Shown piece after piece: positions 10,215 to 22,190 of a DNA stretch of 64,000 nt. Positions within the stretch are counted from its first letter, which is position 1. Each line of letters starts with the position of its first letter. The stretch is taken from NCBI GenBank assembly GCA_022376465.1, contig JACDTU010000004.1:806001-870000 (forward strand). The letters run 5' to 3'. Source of the stretch: Cubamyces lactineus. Taxonomy: Eukaryota > Basidiomycota > Agaricomycetes > Polyporales > Polyporaceae. Both the position numbers and the translations under genes were made by a program. The notes under the pieces were generated by a model. That model worked only from the letters and a program-made list of their open reading frames with translations, was not told where the DNA came from and ran no database searches.

Positions 10215-11771
10215 ATGAGACGATGTTCTGTTGCTGGGGTCCGTCGGCCTTGCCTGCCACCACCCGCCTCGGTCACGCGGGCTCGCGCGCATAGAAATTA
10301 CAGCGTACACGTCCAACAGAAAAAGGCTCCCCCAGCACAACCGCAGGCGCCTCTCGCTAATGACACATTCCGTACTACAGCAAGCACGCCCAAGCCACCT
10401 GCTCGTCCAGATCCCTATGCGCTCGTTGCGCCGCAGCTGAAGGAGCTTCGGGAGACGCTGCTCAACCTCCTTGGCTCGTCTCATCCTTCCCTCACCGAAA
10501 TCGCGAAATACTACTTCCTGCACCCCTCAAAACAGCTCAGACCGCTCCTCGTCCTCCTGTTTTCACAGGCGACAAATGGACTCGGCAGCGGCTGGTATCT
10601 GAAGAAGTGGGCCGCAGAGTGCGAGGGCGCAGGCGGGCGAGCGGAAGAGCTGGATCGTCCGTTGACGCGTGCCGACGTCTTGAATGACTGGAACCCGAAC
10701 ATGCCTGACCACACTGCGTCGTTCCAGACGTCCTTTACCCTCAGGTCGCCACGGCCGCCTCACCAACCGCCCTTACCTCCCCCCTTCCCACCAGCACTCC
10801 ATGTTCCCATCGTCGCATCGCCGCTGGCACTCCTCCCAACGCAAGTTCGGCTTGCGCAGATAGTGGAGATGATTCACGTCGCGTCGCTCCTGCATGACGA
10901 CGTCATAGACAAGTCGCCTCTGCGCAGAGGGGCAGCATCCGCCCCAGCCGCCTTTGGGAACAAGCTTTCGGTTTTGGCAGGAGACTTCCTCCTTGGCCGG
11001 ACGAGTGCTGCGCTGTCCAGACTAGGCGAGAACGAGGTCGTCGAGCTCATTGCAAGCGTCATTGCGAACCTTGTGGAGGGCGAGATCTTGCAACTCAAGT
11101 CCGTTCATGCGGATGAGCTCGGTATTGCGGGCTTGTCGCCGACGGTTGGGCAGGAAAATTGGAACATCTACCTTCAGAAGACCTACCTGAAGACGGCCAG
11201 TCTGATGGCGAAGGGCGCACGCGCAGCAGTCGTCCTCGGTGGGTGCAAGGAGGGCGAAGTATGGAAAGAGGTCGCCTACGCGTATGGCCGCAACCTCGGC
11301 ATCGCATTCCAGGTAGGCTCGTGGTTATTGCGACGGAGAACGAATTATTGACCATCGGATGACTAGCTTGTGGATGACATCCTGGACTACGAAGCGGGAG
11401 ATGCCACCCTGGGCAAGCCTGGAGGAGCAGACCTCCAGCTAGGCTTGGCAACCGGACCAGCGTTGTTTGCTTGGGAGGAACACCCGGAGATGGGCCCACT
11501 CATCAAGCGCAAATTCGAGCAACCTGGCGATGTCGAGCTGGTATGGCATCGATCGCATACTCAATGAATACGCACTGAATACTGATAACCACCCCTTCTG
11601 TGTGTGCAGGCAAGGGATCTCGTGCGGAGGTCATCCGGCGTCGAGCGTACGCGCGAGCTCGCCCGCGCACATGCGGAGAAGGCGAGGGAGGTCCTCAGCG
11701 TCTTGCCCGACAGCGAGGCCAAGGGGGCTCTGGAGGTGCTGACGGAGCGGGTAGTGAAACGGACGTCCTAA
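10215..11771 (+). CDS. COQ1: Mitochondrial all-trans polyprenyl diphosphate synthase (ubiquinone side chain)
   Basis: Exons 10215-11312, 11367-11540 and 11610-11771 encode 477 residues. The N terminus is Arg/Ser/Ala-rich without acidic residues, as expected for a mitochondrial presequence. Key motifs are KQLRPLLVLL, EMIHVASLLHDDVID (first Asp-rich motif, DDVID at residues 228-232), GDFLLGR, and LVDDILDYE (second Asp-rich motif, DDILD at 369-373). These bind magnesium and the allylic and isopentenyl diphosphates. Family knowledge: Coq1 makes the polyprenyl tail of ubiquinone. A Pro-rich loop of roughly 35 residues sits just before the VRLAQIVEMIH helix. It stays in frame and I read it as an insertion, not an intron. 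In-frame Met codons upstream of 10215 exist but the sequence looks like 5' leader. Confidence 0.9.
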
Positions 11772-12099
11772 TCTTGGGATAACTTACATATACTGCAGTA
11801 ATCACATGCACACATAGACGATGTGCCCACTCCATGCTTTTGGGCCAGCGCAGCCCTGTACGACCGCCACGGACCGCCTGAACCAGCTGAATGGGTATTG
11901 TAAGGCGACCAAAGTAAGTTAACGCACACAAGACATGTGCGTCCAACGGCACTATTCGGGGTGACCGGAGTCCCGACGAGGTGAGGTCAAGGTGAAGTAG
12001 AGCTCACGATGAGCACGTCCTCTCTTTCTTCACGACTCTCATCATCTTCATCGTGTCTCTCTCTGCAAAAACTTAGACTAGCGACTTCTTGTTATCTTC
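11772..12099. promoter_or_regulatory. Intergenic region and promoter of the homeodomain-like gene
   Basis: A 328-bp spacer. The part before the next ATG (12010-12095) is a C/T-rich leader (CTCTCTTTCTTCACG and similar), a common feature before fungal start codons. No ORF is credible. Confidence 0.4.
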
Positions 12100-13606
12100 T
12101 TGTCTAACATGTCTTTTTCCAGGTCAAGCGGCGATACCTTCATTCCGGCGAAGCGTTCAGCGCCGTCGGATTTCGAGCCTTTGCGCATCAGCAGGAGCAT
12201 GGCTGCAGAGGATCCGTACAACAGACATATGCTTGTGGATACCCGCTCGCCCCCTCCGATGCCCACGTCGACGAGGCGACGCGTCAATCCAGAATCCCTC
12301 GCAGTTCGTCTAGGCCCCGAGCTTGTGAAAGAGCTCGAGAGCTATGTCAAGCCTGGGGCGATCGAGATGCCTTCCTTCGCCATCCGACAACAGATTCAGC
12401 AGCGCCACAAGGTCGACCGGCGACACATCTACGACTGGTTCCATAGCAAAGGCCTCAGGGTCACCAAAGAAGATAAGCGCGCTACTGTGGAACAAAAAAC
12501 GGATGCTATGCGCACACAGGTCCGTCTCTCACCTGACTATATGCGCACAAAACTGATTCAAAGTGGCTCCTTAGAGGCGCATTCGTCGATGTATCGCACC
12601 TGCGATCCCATCTGTCCGGGCTTGTCCCAGTCTGAGCGACGCCGGGACGGACAGTGCGCCATCTTCACCTGCCTTGCCTACACCTCCTGTGCTTGCGTCA
12701 GAGTTTCTACCTCCTGCTCTTACGAAGGGGAAACATACTGTGATGTCCTCATTGGACCATCACGGTATTGTCCGACATAGACCCGAGGCTCCCCACACTG
12801 TGCAACCCTTCACCGCGACGGCTATTGCATATGTGAGACCTGCTCCCACCGCTAGCCAAACGCTTCGTCGGGTGAACACAACACTCGCGCTGCCGCCTCG
12901 TCCTCCCCCGGGCTATTCCCGCAAGTTCAGGGATCCACAGATCGATGTCGTATTTGCCACGGATGAGTCGAATGTGCTTGACAAACGCCAGCGGGAAGTC
13001 TGTTACGAGACCCTCTCTCGCGTTCTCGGGCCCGCCGACGGTATACAAGAGTGCGTTGGGACTTACAAAGCTCATATGTCTAGGCAAACGGAGGTCTACT
13101 ATGAGGGCTTTCTTCCAGACTTGTCGTCCGACAGTGGCTCTCGCGGTGCTTGCGGTCTAGCTCTTGTACAAGATCCGTCTCTAGCTCTGTCCAATAACTC
13201 TGTTCAGCAACAAGACTCGGAACTCTGGAGTGCGTTGAGCGCTATCCTAGATCTGCCTGCGTCTTCTGGGGACTGGACTGGCTCGAGTACCTCGCTCCCT
13301 TCTGACGCTCTGGCTCTGGACGATGTGTTGGCAAGTCCTATCCTCCGCGGGCGGGAGCCTCCTCAGACAAAATCTGTATGTTTCGCTGCTGATAGCATCT
13401 TCTTCCCTGCGTCGACTTCGGGTTTCCTGTCGCCGCCGATTCTGCCCTTCTTCGATAGCAACTCCAGCTCGCTAGCGGGTGCACTTGGAGACCCGAGCGC
13501 CACTTTGGCCCGGGTGTCTGATTCTGAAGCGAGGCGGAAGAGCAAAGAGTGGGCTCGTCCTCGGATGGGTCGCGCAAGGGCCTATTCTGCGGGTGGTGGA
13601 ATGTAA
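12100..13606 (+). CDS. Homeodomain-like DNA-binding protein with long disordered tail (putative regulator)
   Basis: Two exons (12100-12519, 12575-13606) give 483 residues. The region at residues ~70-125 is helical and ends in RRHIYDWFHSKGLRV followed by TKEDKR. The WFxxKGLRV helix resembles the recognition helix of fungal homeodomain proteins (WFxNRR), preceded by a helix with AIRQQIQQRHKVD. The rest is Ser/Pro-rich and probably disordered, with an acidic, Leu-rich stretch that could act as an activation domain. I infer a transcription regulator. It is not one of the recognisable A-mating-type HD1/HD2 proteins, which have a longer canonical homeodomain. The intron is 55 nt with exons joining in phase 0. 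Confidence 0.6.
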
Positions 13607-14591
13607 CACGGTCAGAATACTGTAGTGTCACCGCACTCATATCCATGACTCATACCATAACATTTTCAGTTATTGGCCCTGACTAGTAGCAGCGCACTCC
13701 GCCATCATACCAACAAACTGTATGTCGTCTCCGTAGGTTCCTTTCTCAGACCAGCGAATGTCAACATCTCATCATATAGCTTCAGCGGCGTCCTATCACT
13801 TCTGTGGTGCACCGAAGCCTCCGTACTGTTGTTTCACCTCCTGTTCATCAACCTACTGTCACTCCGCCATCTCCGCTTTCGACGCGCTACCCTCCGCCCG
13901 CCAAGAGATTTCGACAATTCAACCGTTCAACCTGCGACGCCCAATGTCTTCCCAGCCGCAGCCCCGCCACAAACAAGCACCTGTCCGCTCGCCCTTGTTC
14001 TCCTTTCAGCTGTTCCTTTCGGATGTAGCATGTGCACCCATAGAACTTTGTGTCAGTGTGTATCTGTGTACTTGCTTCCGGGCTCCCCTGTCGTTATCCG
14101 CGCTCCGCAAGATGTCATACATTCCTATGTTCAATAATCATTGAGACATCGTATTTTCTCAGCATCAACATTTCGTACGAGAACCTTCCTGCTGCGTTGT
14201 TTTATCCAACAATGGCTGAAGAAGGACGTCATAGCCCCGCTTGAACATCCGTCCCACTGGGCCCGAGCCTGTTCTCAGGGCCGCTGATATCTACGACGGC
14301 TGCGCATGGTCCACTGCCTCGACGGCCTACGTAGATAAGAGTTGAAGCTCGTGTTGAACGGCATTCGGCCCTAGTAGAGGCGCGCGATAGCCCTCTTAAT
14401 TTCGGCGAAACATACTGACCAGATCCTAGGACGCATCGCTTTTGAGTGATGACATGCATCGTGTCTGTACACGCTGAGCTCTGATCTATTCACAGACATC
14501 CGATAAGATATATGAAAACACATCTTGCGGGTACCAGAGCTGTCGTATCTGTGACTCTGATACAACATACCGGACTTGTGGGGCGGCTGAA
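13607..14591. other. Intergenic region, no gene seen
   Basis: About 1 kb of 3' flanking sequence shared by the plus-strand homeodomain-like gene and the putative minus-strand gene at 14592-15343. Pyrimidine-rich ORFs at 13673-14144 have no family resemblance or codon bias. Confidence 0.45.
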
Positions 14592-15343
14592 TCAGACTAC
14601 GCCGTGGTTGAACGTCATCACGAACAGCGGGTAAGAGACGATGAACGCAGCTTGACAGGTCTTCGAGACGATAACGGCGACGATGACATGGATCCACTGT
14701 GATTGCATCCACTGGCACAGGCCCAGACCGCGCCATCGTGAACGTGATATACACTTGAGCCCCGTATAGAAAGCCACCGGCGGCGTGTGATCCAGTAAGG
14801 GGCGGACCAACACTCGGGATAGGAGATTGTGTTGATTGTATTGGTATACGGTTTTGTGGAGTCGCCCGGCCGGTCTGGGGATCGTCAGAAAGAGAACAGC
14901 TAGAACCAGACGACAGTTCAGCAGGATCCGGGGAAGTCGAGTCTCGAAGAATGGGGTGATGCAATGCCGACCGTGGCGGCGAGCAGTTCTTGACATCTTG
15001 GTTGAGCGGTGGGGTGCGGCGCGTGCTGGCATGGCGAGCTTCGCCCGGGGTTTGTCTGGCTTCTTCTGCTCGGCGCGACTTCGTGCTCGGTGACTATCGG
15101 CCGGCGTTGGTTGTGGCAGCTATTGGTAAGGTATATTCATAGCACGTCGTGTGGCCTACGTTGTACGGCGCGAAGACGAACGGCGACACCGATGAGCAGG
15201 GCGCGGCGTATACAGGACAGAGCACCCGGCGGTCATGGCTCCACTGCGCGCGTCCCTTCGGGCAGCCAGACTTTCGGTTCTGCAAAATTGAGCGGCTGGT
15301 CATCAGCAGGAGCGAGAGTGAGGGGCGGTAGCGTCGCAGGCAT
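14592..15343 (-). CDS. Putative small-exon gene with C-terminal hydrophobic segment (exon structure uncertain)
   Basis: Three pieces look coding by codon bias and splice signals. A start exon begins at 15343 (MPATLPPLTLAPADDQPLNF). A Ser/Pro-rich exon follows an acceptor near 15093 and ends with GGFLYGAQ. A last exon after an intron with GTGTAT donor encodes WIHVIVAVIVSK and a hydrophobic stretch ending at TGA 14592. The junction GAQ|WIHV is phase 0. The final exon resembles a transmembrane helix. How the first exon joins the second is unclear: a weak GTGGAG donor fits the phase, and an alternative exon around 15156-15300 ends at a better donor (AAC|GTAGGC). I do not recognise the family. Confidence 0.35.
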
Positions 15344-16720
15344 CGATAGGGCACCGCAACGTGTGCAGATGCAGAAGGGGATTGGAAGCGAATCTGATCT
15401 TGGCACGGGCATTCATGAAATCCTGCGATTCGGCGACCCCACGTTAGCTCGCCACAGGGGAGATCCCACCGACCGCGCTGCGGGCGAAATGTGGTCTGGG
15501 GTACGATGTCGGATGCGCGAGGCCCTCGATAAGGATCGATGATCGAGCCAGGAGGTCTGCCCTTGCGCTTGCGGCAGTGCGAAGCAGCAACGGTGTTCAT
15601 GATCGAGCGTCGCTTTGTGGCAACCCGCGAGATGGTCGATGGTCCAGCACGTTCTCGTTCCCAGCGCGAAGCCCTCTCGCGGAAGAAGCGCGCCGCGTAC
15701 GGGCCTGCTGAGCGACGTCGTCGACTCTGCAGCAGGCGACGTTCTCAAGCAGGGGCATGTGCTACGGCGAGGACGGTTGACTGGCAGTACTAGTGGGGCG
15801 CCACTTACGTCCAGCCCGGATTCGCAGAGGGGTCTCTGCTGCTGCAGTCGTTGAAGTTCCTTGCGTCGGAGCTCCGGGGAACACCCAAAATAACGGATCG
15901 CGCCAGGATTCAGGGAGTATTCAGGAGGACTTCCCTGGTCTGCTGTCTGCCGCCGGCGCTGCGCTGGAAATTTCTCGCTGCCTAGACGGGCAGTCCTCTT
16001 GTCATCGCAGGCGTAGTCGACAGGAGCGTCTTCAACGCCACCAAACCCGTACCTGAGCATAATCGGTCAGCGGTCCATGCCTCCTAGTGTCGACAGGAGT
16101 GGTAGACTCGGAACGGACGCAGGGCCCTCCTGTGGGTGCATGAGAGCGGACAGATAAGCCAGAGGGGAGCAGAACGAGGGTGCCTACTATGTGCTAGGGT
16201 CTTGCGGTAGCACGGAGAGTTGGTGTGGTACTGGAACTTTTCCTGTATGGCATTCAGCGTTGGCCAGAGCGTTTGGTACCCTACTCCTGAGACCCCCAGG
16301 CCATGGATTGGGTGTGGTGTTGACGCGGGACGTCCCAGGCATTCCGATGCCATTCTCAACATGACCTCTCTCGTCCACGCTGCGAGGTCCACACTTCCTG
16401 TGGCGTCGAAGAGACCCTCGGCTCAGACTCGACTGCCACGTACGTTTGCGCACGAGCAGTGCTTCCAGCGGGTCACTCTGCATCCCCTTCTGTAATGGAA
16501 GCGGCAACGTGAACGCGTCGTATGTCGCACTACCACAGCAGCATACTTCGTTACCTTCCTCGTCTGGCGAAGGCGTTGAAGCCCGGATCGCTTAGTGATT
16601 CTGCTACCCCGATCTTTCGCACCAATTTCGACTTGAATACAACTCCTTCTTTCCTTCCTTCGGCATGCGTGGCCTGGTCAGCTCATCGTGCGATCCAGCC
16701 GCACAGAACAGGAGCCCAGT
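15344..16720. other. Unassigned stretch with short coding-like fragments
   Basis: Several open frames overlap on both strands (for example 15413-16060 minus, 216 codons) but none has consistent codon bias or a recognisable motif. Exons of an unresolved minus-strand gene may lie here. I see no mobile element ends. Confidence 0.3.
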
Positions 16721-16722
16721 GG

Positions 16723-17900
16723 TCATACGGCAGCATAGGGAGACGAGACCATGGTCGGCTGAGCGTGGCGAGAGCTCACGATGGCACCGCAGTAACGAAT
16801 GAACATGCCGTCCACAGAACACCAGCGGTCGAGTTGACGCCGGGCTTCAATATCAATAGCCACAGCGGATGTGACAGGAACAGAGGGTCTCATTAAGCCC
16901 CAAGCTCGCATCACATCCATGCAGTCGTGGGGTACAAAGAAGGCCGTCCAGCCCTTGGGGCATCCTTCGAAAGCGACAGAGACGAGGGCGTGCATAGTCA
17001 CAAGACCACTGGCGGATGGCAAGCAAAGGCCAATGTTTCCCAGCGAAAGTCGCGCATGAGCGCTCGGATGCCATCGATGGGATCGTGCGAACGCCCCAGC
17101 GATGTACAAGAGGCCCCTACATGTGTGTATAGTCAGCTTTGTACATGCCGAAACGCGGGGGATCGAGGGGGAGAGAGATATGAACGCACGAGGGGGTGAA
17201 TGGGAGGTGATGACGCGTATGTGTGCATGTAGCGGGCCATCCATGGTGCAAACCCATCCAGAAGCCGACGCAGCTCTCTCTCGTAGCTATCGGCAGCGCG
17301 AGCGAAGGGGATACATGTGCAGTCACGAGTGTCCCCCCGAAGGCCCTGCCGAGGCCTTCTTGTGTGGAGACCCTTCTCGCAACGCAACGGATCTTAGACT
17401 CGAGGGTCTTCCTCTGCCACCCTGAGCGAGCGCTCCGGTCTCCAGATCTCCAAGCGCGTCCCGGTGACGGCTGGCGGGACGCGGGCTCTTGACGGGTACC
17501 CCATTGGAGCGTGTGGGCATATAGCCACCTTCACATACTCAAAGGCGACCGAGGCTGGGCCTGGGGAGAGTGGTCAGACGACGTCGAAAGAGCAATGCAT
17601 GATGCTACGCGCACATCCTGTGGCTCGACCATCAGCTTCTCCACCCCCGCGAGGGCACAGCCGATCTCCTGTTCCATGTTCTGACCGGGCTCCAGGGTGC
17701 ATCCAAGACGTAACAAGCAGAGGTGCGCCATCGGACTGCACGAGCGATGCGTCTGGATCTTGTTCGAAACAGATCCTGCACTGAATAGCGTCCAGATCAG
17801 TCAACGAGGCGTTACACGACACACCGTCAGCCCGGCCGTGCTTGAGACTAGAGACTAGATTGACAACTCCGCATCTGCATCCAATACGCCCCAACTACAG
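16723..17900 (-). CDS. Probable multi-exon minus-strand gene or gene relic, structure unresolved
   Basis: Coding-like segments follow each other on the minus strand with plausible splice sites. One contains EIGCALAGVEKLMVEPQDVR and ends at a GTATGT donor near 17543. Joined in phase 1 it continues as T-VTGTRLEIWRPERSL. Next is FARAADSYERELRRLLDGF with APWMARYMHTY, ending at a GTGCGT donor whose intron has a CTGAC branch site. Last is a C-rich-third-position exon containing CPKGWTAFFVPHDCMDVM and stopping at 16723. The last junction does not keep phase in any simple way, so this may be a decaying gene. No family is recognised. Confidence 0.3.
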
Positions 17901-18437
17901 CACACCGTAAGCTCTCGTGTCGCATGTATACTGCCAGAAGTCGCAGCGCCGAGCCACGGCCGTACGCCTACGTTGCACAACGTCATGCGCCCTCCCCACG
18001 TTCCGGCGATATTTCCGCCCATTCTCGCCGCGTCCCGGAGATGATGCGCATGCCCGTCGCTGCCGTGCGACGTGCATTTATGTGCCTCCGGCCGGACTTA
18101 GTAATCCCACCGGACGCTATAGCAAGGTAGCAAGGTAGCAAGACGCACTGTGCGTATGCGGATGCGTGTTGCAGGCGACGACGGCACTAGTCAAGTCTCG
18201 TTCCAGGTCCAGGTCCGGCAACGTCAGCGCAGCTATGCGGAATGCGAGATCTCGTAACGTCGTCATACTGACCACAGCGATCTTCCAGGACGGACATGAA
18301 CGCAGTGAGACTCTGCGAGGGGTATGTGCCCAGGGCTGGTAATGGCGCAGCAAGCCCTGGAAGACTACCGTAGGCACTCGGGTTCGTCTTCGGAGCCGGT
18401 ACGGAGACACATCGCCATCGCCGCGGACGATCCAGAC

Positions 18438-18480
18438 GGCAGATGCAGATGCAGCAGCAGCAATAGCAGCAGCAGCAGGA
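18438..18480. repeat. Interrupted CAG/GCA trinucleotide repeat
   Basis: The sequence alternates GATGCA units and (GCA)n runs with one interruption (caatag). It lies in a region with no supported gene, so it is probably not a coding poly-Gln or poly-Ala tract. Confidence 0.7.
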
Positions 18481-19412
18481 CGGCTCGAGGCTGCCCGTTC
18501 TGGACAACATGTCCCGGCACGGCGCAAAGGGACACTCGATGATGCGATGAGATGTCCAATGGCGTTGGCACTCGCGCGGGCACAGCAGGAGCATGGGCCG
18601 GAAGCACAGAGGAGGGAAGGAGGGGGTGGAGGCAACGTGGGGCGCGAGCCGCGCGTCGAGCAGCCTCATGGCGTCGAGGCACTCAATGGGCGGGCGATGG
18701 ATGGATGATGGGAGAACGCGCGGTGCGCGGCGTGGCACGAGAGGCTGCCCTTTTCATTGCGAACTAGTGTGGTGTGTAGTGTGCGATGCGCCCTCGCTCG
18801 CTCGCCGGACGGCCGGGGTGAAGCACGTACGATGGGGGCCGCCTTCTATGTATGTCCAGTGCTAGTGCCACACCGCGCGAACCTTGTCCACGCACATTGA
18901 CCGCGGGCTTCGAATTGGACGTACGTGCGCATCCTATCCTATATCACTGATCAGATTCAACACCAACAATATCCTGCCCTGTGCGCTCGTACGCACCTGA
19001 TATCAAGCACTGCCAGCCAAGCAAGGGCATACCGCCGATCGCGCTCCAGGTCCTCGTCAAAACAGGCGTACCGCAGCGCATCGCAGGAACGGCGCAAGAT
19101 CTCCAGATCAGCGACTCGCTGTCCATGGCCACGGCGGCGTGGGCGTTGTGGAGGAGGCTGAGGAAGGCGTGGCGTTACCCACAAACACGTGCACGTGCAC
19201 GCGTCGCGCGACCGTCTGCTCGCCCGAGGTCGTCGCGAAAGGGAGGATCGCTCCCAGGCACGCGGATTCTTGCACATTGCACGCTACCAGATACCAGAGC
19301 TGCTAGTTCGCATATGCGCAGCCGGGAAAGGACTAGCGGCGCGATGTCGACAACACTGAGCACTTGCTCCTCGCAAGCCCAAGCGCGGCGCCACGACGCT
19401 GCGCACAACACA

Positions 19413-19442
19413 ACATACACACACACGCGCGCGCGCGCGCGT
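19413..19442. repeat. Alternating (CA)n(CG)n microsatellite, Z-DNA-prone
   Basis: About 30 bases of strict purine-pyrimidine alternation: ACATACACACACAC followed by eight CG steps. Such tracts favour left-handed DNA under supercoiling and are mutation-prone. No gene overlaps it convincingly. Confidence 0.8.
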
Positions 19443-20628
19443 CGTGGCGTCGAGATGTTCCGCTGGTGTCGGTCCATGGTGGCAGAAGTGATTTAGAGTA
19501 GCCGTAGTCATCGCTACAGTGCTGCACTAGCTGCTCACCCTGGGCTGCACATACGCGGACTGCCCTGCCGCATAGGCTGACAGACTGACAGATAGGCAAA
19601 CAAGCAAGCCGCGGCTCCTGAGACCCTGACATATCGCGAAGCAACGCGATGCGCACCGTATGTTCCTCTTCGTCCTGCCCGCTCGCTGCGGTGAGCCGGG
19701 TCTAGAGGCCATGTCGCTATCTCTCCGTGATTCCGAAGGAATAATATGCGCACGTCCGGTGCGGTTTGCCTCTTCCTCGGTGTTCCTATGCAAGCTCCAG
19801 CGGCGGCGTAGAGTGGATGCGCGTCCTGCGGTTGCGGGCCACACACCGGCTTCCAGAGGCTCAGAGACTTCAGAGTTTGATACGAGCTGCGAAACGCGAC
19901 GGCGGAACACTGCGCTGCTCTCGGGCGCAGACTGAGATAGCGTTGTACCATGTACGGCAGCGCTGTCTGTGATGTATTCGGATCTCGCAGGGCGGGTGGG
20001 GGCGTATCGAAGGCGCACCATGGGGCGGCGACCAAAGGCTGAAGCTTGTTTACATGAAGAGAGACGCGGGGAGAGATAACGCACCTCTATCGCGTAACGG
20101 GCTTGGTCAGGTCGCCGCGGCGACCGCTGCCGCTGCCGTTGGACAGCGTTCGTGTTCGACGTTCGTGTGTCGAGCTTGAGCTTGCGCTCAGAATGCCGCG
20201 TTCCGCGTATCTCCCGCCGTCCGGTCTATTCTCGCGCAGTAGAAGCATGCGCGAAGGGGCAACGTCCGTCCTGGGCATCCAGATACCGCAGAGGAGATGC
20301 AGCGCGCGCGCTCTCGGCCCACACACTGCATCTGCCCAGGCATCCCAGGAACACGGTGCGGATAGATGCACGCTGCAGGTCGCTATCGCACGGCGCGCTG
20401 GAGCAAGGGGTTGAACGCTACGCAGAGGCCCCTCGGAGGCTGAAGCTTCGCCCGGTCGCCGCGGGACGGACTCCGACGCACGTCGCTGCTGGTGCGTCCG
20501 CGCCGTGCAGCGTGCCCCGCGAGCGTCCTTCTTCTGGCATGACAGCCTGGGAGCGGCGCCCGCATCGGGAGGATGCGCGCGGTGCGGCCTGGGAGCAGGG
20601 CGTACGGTATCGTGCTGTGCGGTGCACC

Positions 20629-20670
20629 AGATGCAGATGCAGATGCAGATGTGGATGCGGATGCGGATGC
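20629..20670. repeat. Hexanucleotide minisatellite AGATGC / GGATGC
   Basis: Seven near-perfect tandem hexamers, four of AGATGC type (the last ending GT) and three of GGATGC type, in non-coding sequence. Confidence 0.8.
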
Positions 20671-22171
20671 CGCGGCGGACGCAGAGATACAGTGGTACTG
20701 AGCAGTGAGATACGACTGTACAAGGGTGCGGCGCCCAGCCCAGGCCCGCAGAGGGGTGCAAAGCTAAAGTCTAACTCCAATGTGCGTGTTTACAGACGGC
20801 GAGCGGGCGTGGCGGATGGCGGCCGACGGGCGCACTAGTGGTGAGTAGCGAGCAGGTGGCGTTCGGGACGGGTGTGCGTATCGCACGCGTACGCACCCGC
20901 CCGAGAGAAGAGCACGTACGATAGCGATAGGCCTAGGTACATAGCCTCCTTCGCCTCGGGCATGGGAGAGAGAGCTCGAAGTCGCGCCACTATACATAGT
21001 GGCCGGAGCTGGTCCGGCGGTCGGTACGTCGCGCGAGCGTGTACCGTACCGTACTGCCAGTTTGAGTGAATGACGATCCGCTGGATGCTGTTGTTGAGAT
21101 GCCTGGAAGGCGGGGCGAGGCGTTCATCGCCCGTGGCCGCCTGTGCGGCCCAGGAGGCCACGGCGGCGGCAAGTCGGTGAATCAGAGATGTGCGCGGGGA
21201 CGAGCCGCATGCTGGTGGCGTACGGTGGCGGCGGCAGTTTGCGTGTGCCTTTGTGGGAACTAGATGTGAGTGTGCAGTACGCTCGATGCTGAGATGAGAG
21301 GGCTCATGGACGACGTCGCGACGGAGCGCGTACTGACGGCATGAAAGCGAGTGAATGTCCCACGGAGTGGTTATAGGGTTGGTTATCTGCGCAGGGACAG
21401 ATTGACATATCCGTCAAGGCCGCGACGGACGACAGACGGCCCTGGGTGCGCGCGGAAGCACGTTGCGGTCGGTATGTCGTCAGTTTCAGGGATACTGGGA
21501 GGGAGTTCTGGGGGAGTTAGTGTGGGACGAAGGGAGGCGAGAAGAGGAGTCGGAGGAGGGAAGAGGACGACTAGGAGGAGAATGGAATGCTCTGCAAGCA
21601 CGCCGCGTGCGGTATGAATGGCTGGATCAGCGGAAGGGAGGCCGGGGTGGCGGCACTAGATGCACTTGGATCGCACGGAGGATGGTTTGAGTAGAATAAA
21701 TGTCTTGGACTCTGAAGACAAAGAGAGGGCAGCGATTTGCCTCCGCGACGCGGGGTAGGACGAAAGCGGGGGAATCCAAGTCGAATGGGATGGTGCGTTC
21801 GAGACAATGGAAAGCAAGGATAGTATAGGGGCGAACGGATAATAGACTGCAGTCGGTGGCTGGGAGGAGGCATAAAGGCGGTTAGCGCGCTCGGATATGG
21901 ACCAGCGCTCGAGGCCCCAGTCCATTCTATTCTCCGCACCAGTCGTCCGTTGCGACAGCGCATTCGTTATAACGCCCATCCCCTCCTCCCTTTCTCCCCT
22001 TTCCCTCGTCGCACCCTCTGCTGCCCTATCGCTCTCATCCTGCAACGCTACGACGCCACTGGGTGATCATCTGGGAGATATCACTGCCTGCCGCAGGAAG
22101 AGACGCTGCCTCGAGGCAGAGAAGAAGAGCTAGAATCGGACATTCTTGGGAGCGTGTTCAAGGCGAGAACA

Positions 22172-22190
22172 CCGAATATTGAATATTCGG
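22172..22190. promoter_or_regulatory. Perfect 19-bp palindrome upstream of the 22485 gene
   Basis: CCGAATATT, one central base, then AATATTCGG: a 9-bp inverted repeat with no mismatch. The outer CCG...CGG triplets are arranged as an everted Zn2Cys6-type site and the core is AT-rich. It lies 295 bp before the ATG. A transcription-factor site is an inference from symmetry only. Confidence 0.4.

Noticed and set aside
17668..17820. CRICFEQDP on the minus strand as a RING-CH zinc finger
   Set aside because: Only the first Cys pair is present. The downstream Cys/His ligands are missing and the segment is in a different frame from the better coding exon.
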